A stretch of DNA of 14,637 nt, from NCBI GenBank assembly GCA_005798965.1, contig SYIB01000301.1, positions 1 through 14,637 of the forward strand. Direction: 5' to 3'. Position numbers and translations under genes: made by a program. This DNA comes from Planctomycetia bacterium (GTDB taxonomy: Bacteria > Planctomycetota > Phycisphaerae > Phycisphaerales > SM1A02). The notes beneath the pieces were generated by a model, which saw only the letters and a program-made list of their open reading frames with translations, did not search any database and was not told where the DNA came from. Position 1 is the stretch's first letter, and each line of letters starts with the position of its first letter. Below are positions 13,648 through 14,637 of this stretch, in pieces.

Positions 13648-13657
13648 CACGCTCCCG

Positions 13658-14637
13658 ATGCTCCGCTTCGCCGTCGACCCTGCGACCAGCGCCAAGGCCG
13701 TGCAGCCCACGCTGTCGCTGGCCTACACGCTCGGGCAGGATGAGACCCCGCTCCCGGCATCGGTGGCCATGGCCGATGGCGAGCTGCGTTGCCAAGTGGA
13801 GCACCAGCGCTCCGCGGGCGTGTGCCTGGGCTTCGATTCGGGTGCAGGCACCAGCATGGTCGCCACGTGCCTGCTGCAGTTGCGCGAGCAGCCGTACCGC
13901 TTGGTGCTTGAGCTGGCACGGAACCAGATCCGGCTCTGCCTGGCCAAGTGCGATGACTGGCTCTTCGCCGACCACCCACTTGCCCAGCCAGCCTTGAAGC
14001 GGCTCGATCGCGCGCGGTCGCTCTTCACCGAGGCCATGGTCGAGCGCGACTTCATGCGTGCCGAGCACGCCAGCCGCCAGGCGCTGGCCGAGGCGATCGC
14101 CGCAAGCGAGTTGCTGGCGCTCGCGCACGCCCAGGCGCTGTTGCGCGTGCGGTATGCCTCGCGGGGCGCATCCCGGTCGGCTGTCGGCGTCCGGATCGAC
14201 CTCTCCATGGATCCATTGCGGATCGCGCCGGTGCTGGCCGACATCGATCTGCTCATCATCCCCACGCCGTGGCGCGCGCTCGAGCCGCAGCCTGGCTCGT
14301 TCGAGCTGTCGAACCTCGATCGATGGATCCAGTACGCCGCCACGTCGGGCAAGCGCATCATGCTCGGGCCGCTGCTCGACCTCTCGGAAGATGCGCTCCC
14401 AATCTGGATGATTCCCAAGCGGAATGATGAGGTCGCGCTCCGCGATCGACATGCGCAGTTCTGCGCGGCCATCATCCGTCGCTACGGTGCTGCGGTCCAC
14501 ATGTGGATCACGGCGGTGGGCCTGAACGAGTGCCGCTTCGTGCAGCTTCGGCACGAAGGCATGGTCGATCTGACCCGCCGGGTGGCGGTGGCCATCCGTC
14601 AGCCCTTGCCCAAGGCCAAGCTCGTCGTCGAGCTCGA
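13658..14637 (+). CDS. GH10-like (endo-1,4-beta-xylanase-like) protein, 3' end beyond the window
   Basis: The first 326 codons are present. Residues 1 to about 170 form an N-terminal domain starting MLRFAVDPATS. It contains YRLVLELARNQIRLCLAKCDDW (22 residues at about 87-108, in two halves YRLVLELARN and QIRLCLAKCDDW) and an Ala-rich helical stretch, an arrangement I recall from Phycisphaerae proteins annotated as GH10. From about residue 175 a TIM-barrel-like pattern follows: LLIIPTPWRALEPQPGSFEL, LDRWIQYAATSGKRIMLGPL, LPIWMIP, then MWITAVGLNE, where the Asn-Glu could be the GH10 acid/base. There is no signal peptide, so it is probably cytoplasmic, which is odd for a xylanase; intracellular oligosaccharide cleavage or a non-enzymatic role is possible. 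The second catalytic Glu would lie beyond the right edge. Divergent from purC over 71 bp. Confidence 0.62.
   Translation, partial: MLRFAVDPATSAKAVQPTLSLAYTLGQDETPLPASVAMADGELRCQVEHQRSAGVCLGFDSGAGTSMVATCLLQLREQPYRLVLELARNQIRLCLAKCDDWLFADHPLAQPALKRLDRARSLFTEAMVERDFMRAEHASRQALAEAIAASELLALAHAQALLRVRYASRGASRSAVGVRIDLSMDPLRIAPVLADIDLLIIPTPWRALEPQPGSFELSNLDRWIQYAATSGKRIMLGPLLDLSEDALPIWMIPKRNDEVALRDRHAQFCAAIIRRYGAAVHMWITAVGLNECRFVQLRHEGMVDLTRRVAVAIRQPLPKAKLVVEL

Noticed and set aside
13583..14554. 323-codon minus-strand open frame
   Set aside because: Antisense to the GH10-like gene and running into purC; no recognisable domain.

Overview
The window is chromosomal DNA of a GC-rich bacterium (about two-thirds G+C by eye), most likely a planctomycete of the class Phycisphaerae. 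The pointers are the dockerin-like repeats ending in GAWG/AAWG just behind a signal peptide, a GH10-like protein of a type familiar from Phycisphaerae, a secreted sulfatase-fold protein, and the many first genes that lack a Shine-Dalgarno sequence. This assignment is inference from gene content. I see no RNA gene, insertion sequence, prophage or CRISPR array, and genes fill nearly all of the window.

Layout, left to right. The 5' end of a glycyl-tRNA synthetase gene (minus, cut by the left edge) lies downstream of folE, GTP cyclohydrolase I (minus). Divergent from folE is a coupled pair, an AsmA-like membrane protein and a formimidoylglutamase (hutG). Convergent with that pair is a three-gene minus-strand cluster transcribed in the order dadA-like FAD oxidoreductase, coiled-coil lipoprotein, and a sulfatase-fold protein whose catalytic residues are replaced. 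Divergent from dadA is a Gfo/Idh/MocA oxidoreductase. It converges, across a strong hairpin, on a secreted TlpA-like thioredoxin protein. Divergent from that is folD. Its stop lies one base from the stop of a short secreted protein of unknown function, which is the second gene of a minus-strand pair headed by a large secreted alpha/beta hydrolase. Upstream on the same strand is purC, and divergent from purC is a GH10-like gene cut by the right edge.

How the genes fit together. folE, folD, hutG, purC and glyS all touch one-carbon, purine and amino-acid metabolism, but they sit in separate transcription units and do not form one pathway operon. The rest is mainly cell envelope and secretion: AsmA-like protein, lipoprotein, pseudosulfatase, thioredoxin, alpha/beta hydrolase.

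Main points for a second look: (1) a full-length sulfatase-fold protein with Pro in place of the formylglycine Cys and five further active-site changes; (2) a FolD with Gln, His and Glu at the three residues usually Lys, Gln and Asp, resembling dehydrogenase-only enzymes; (3) a TANNNT hexamer 6-10 nt before the start codon of nearly every first gene, suggesting leaderless mRNAs, while three other genes carry a clear AAGGAG; (4) a coiled-coil lipoprotein with an anchor at each end, next to the pseudosulfatase.
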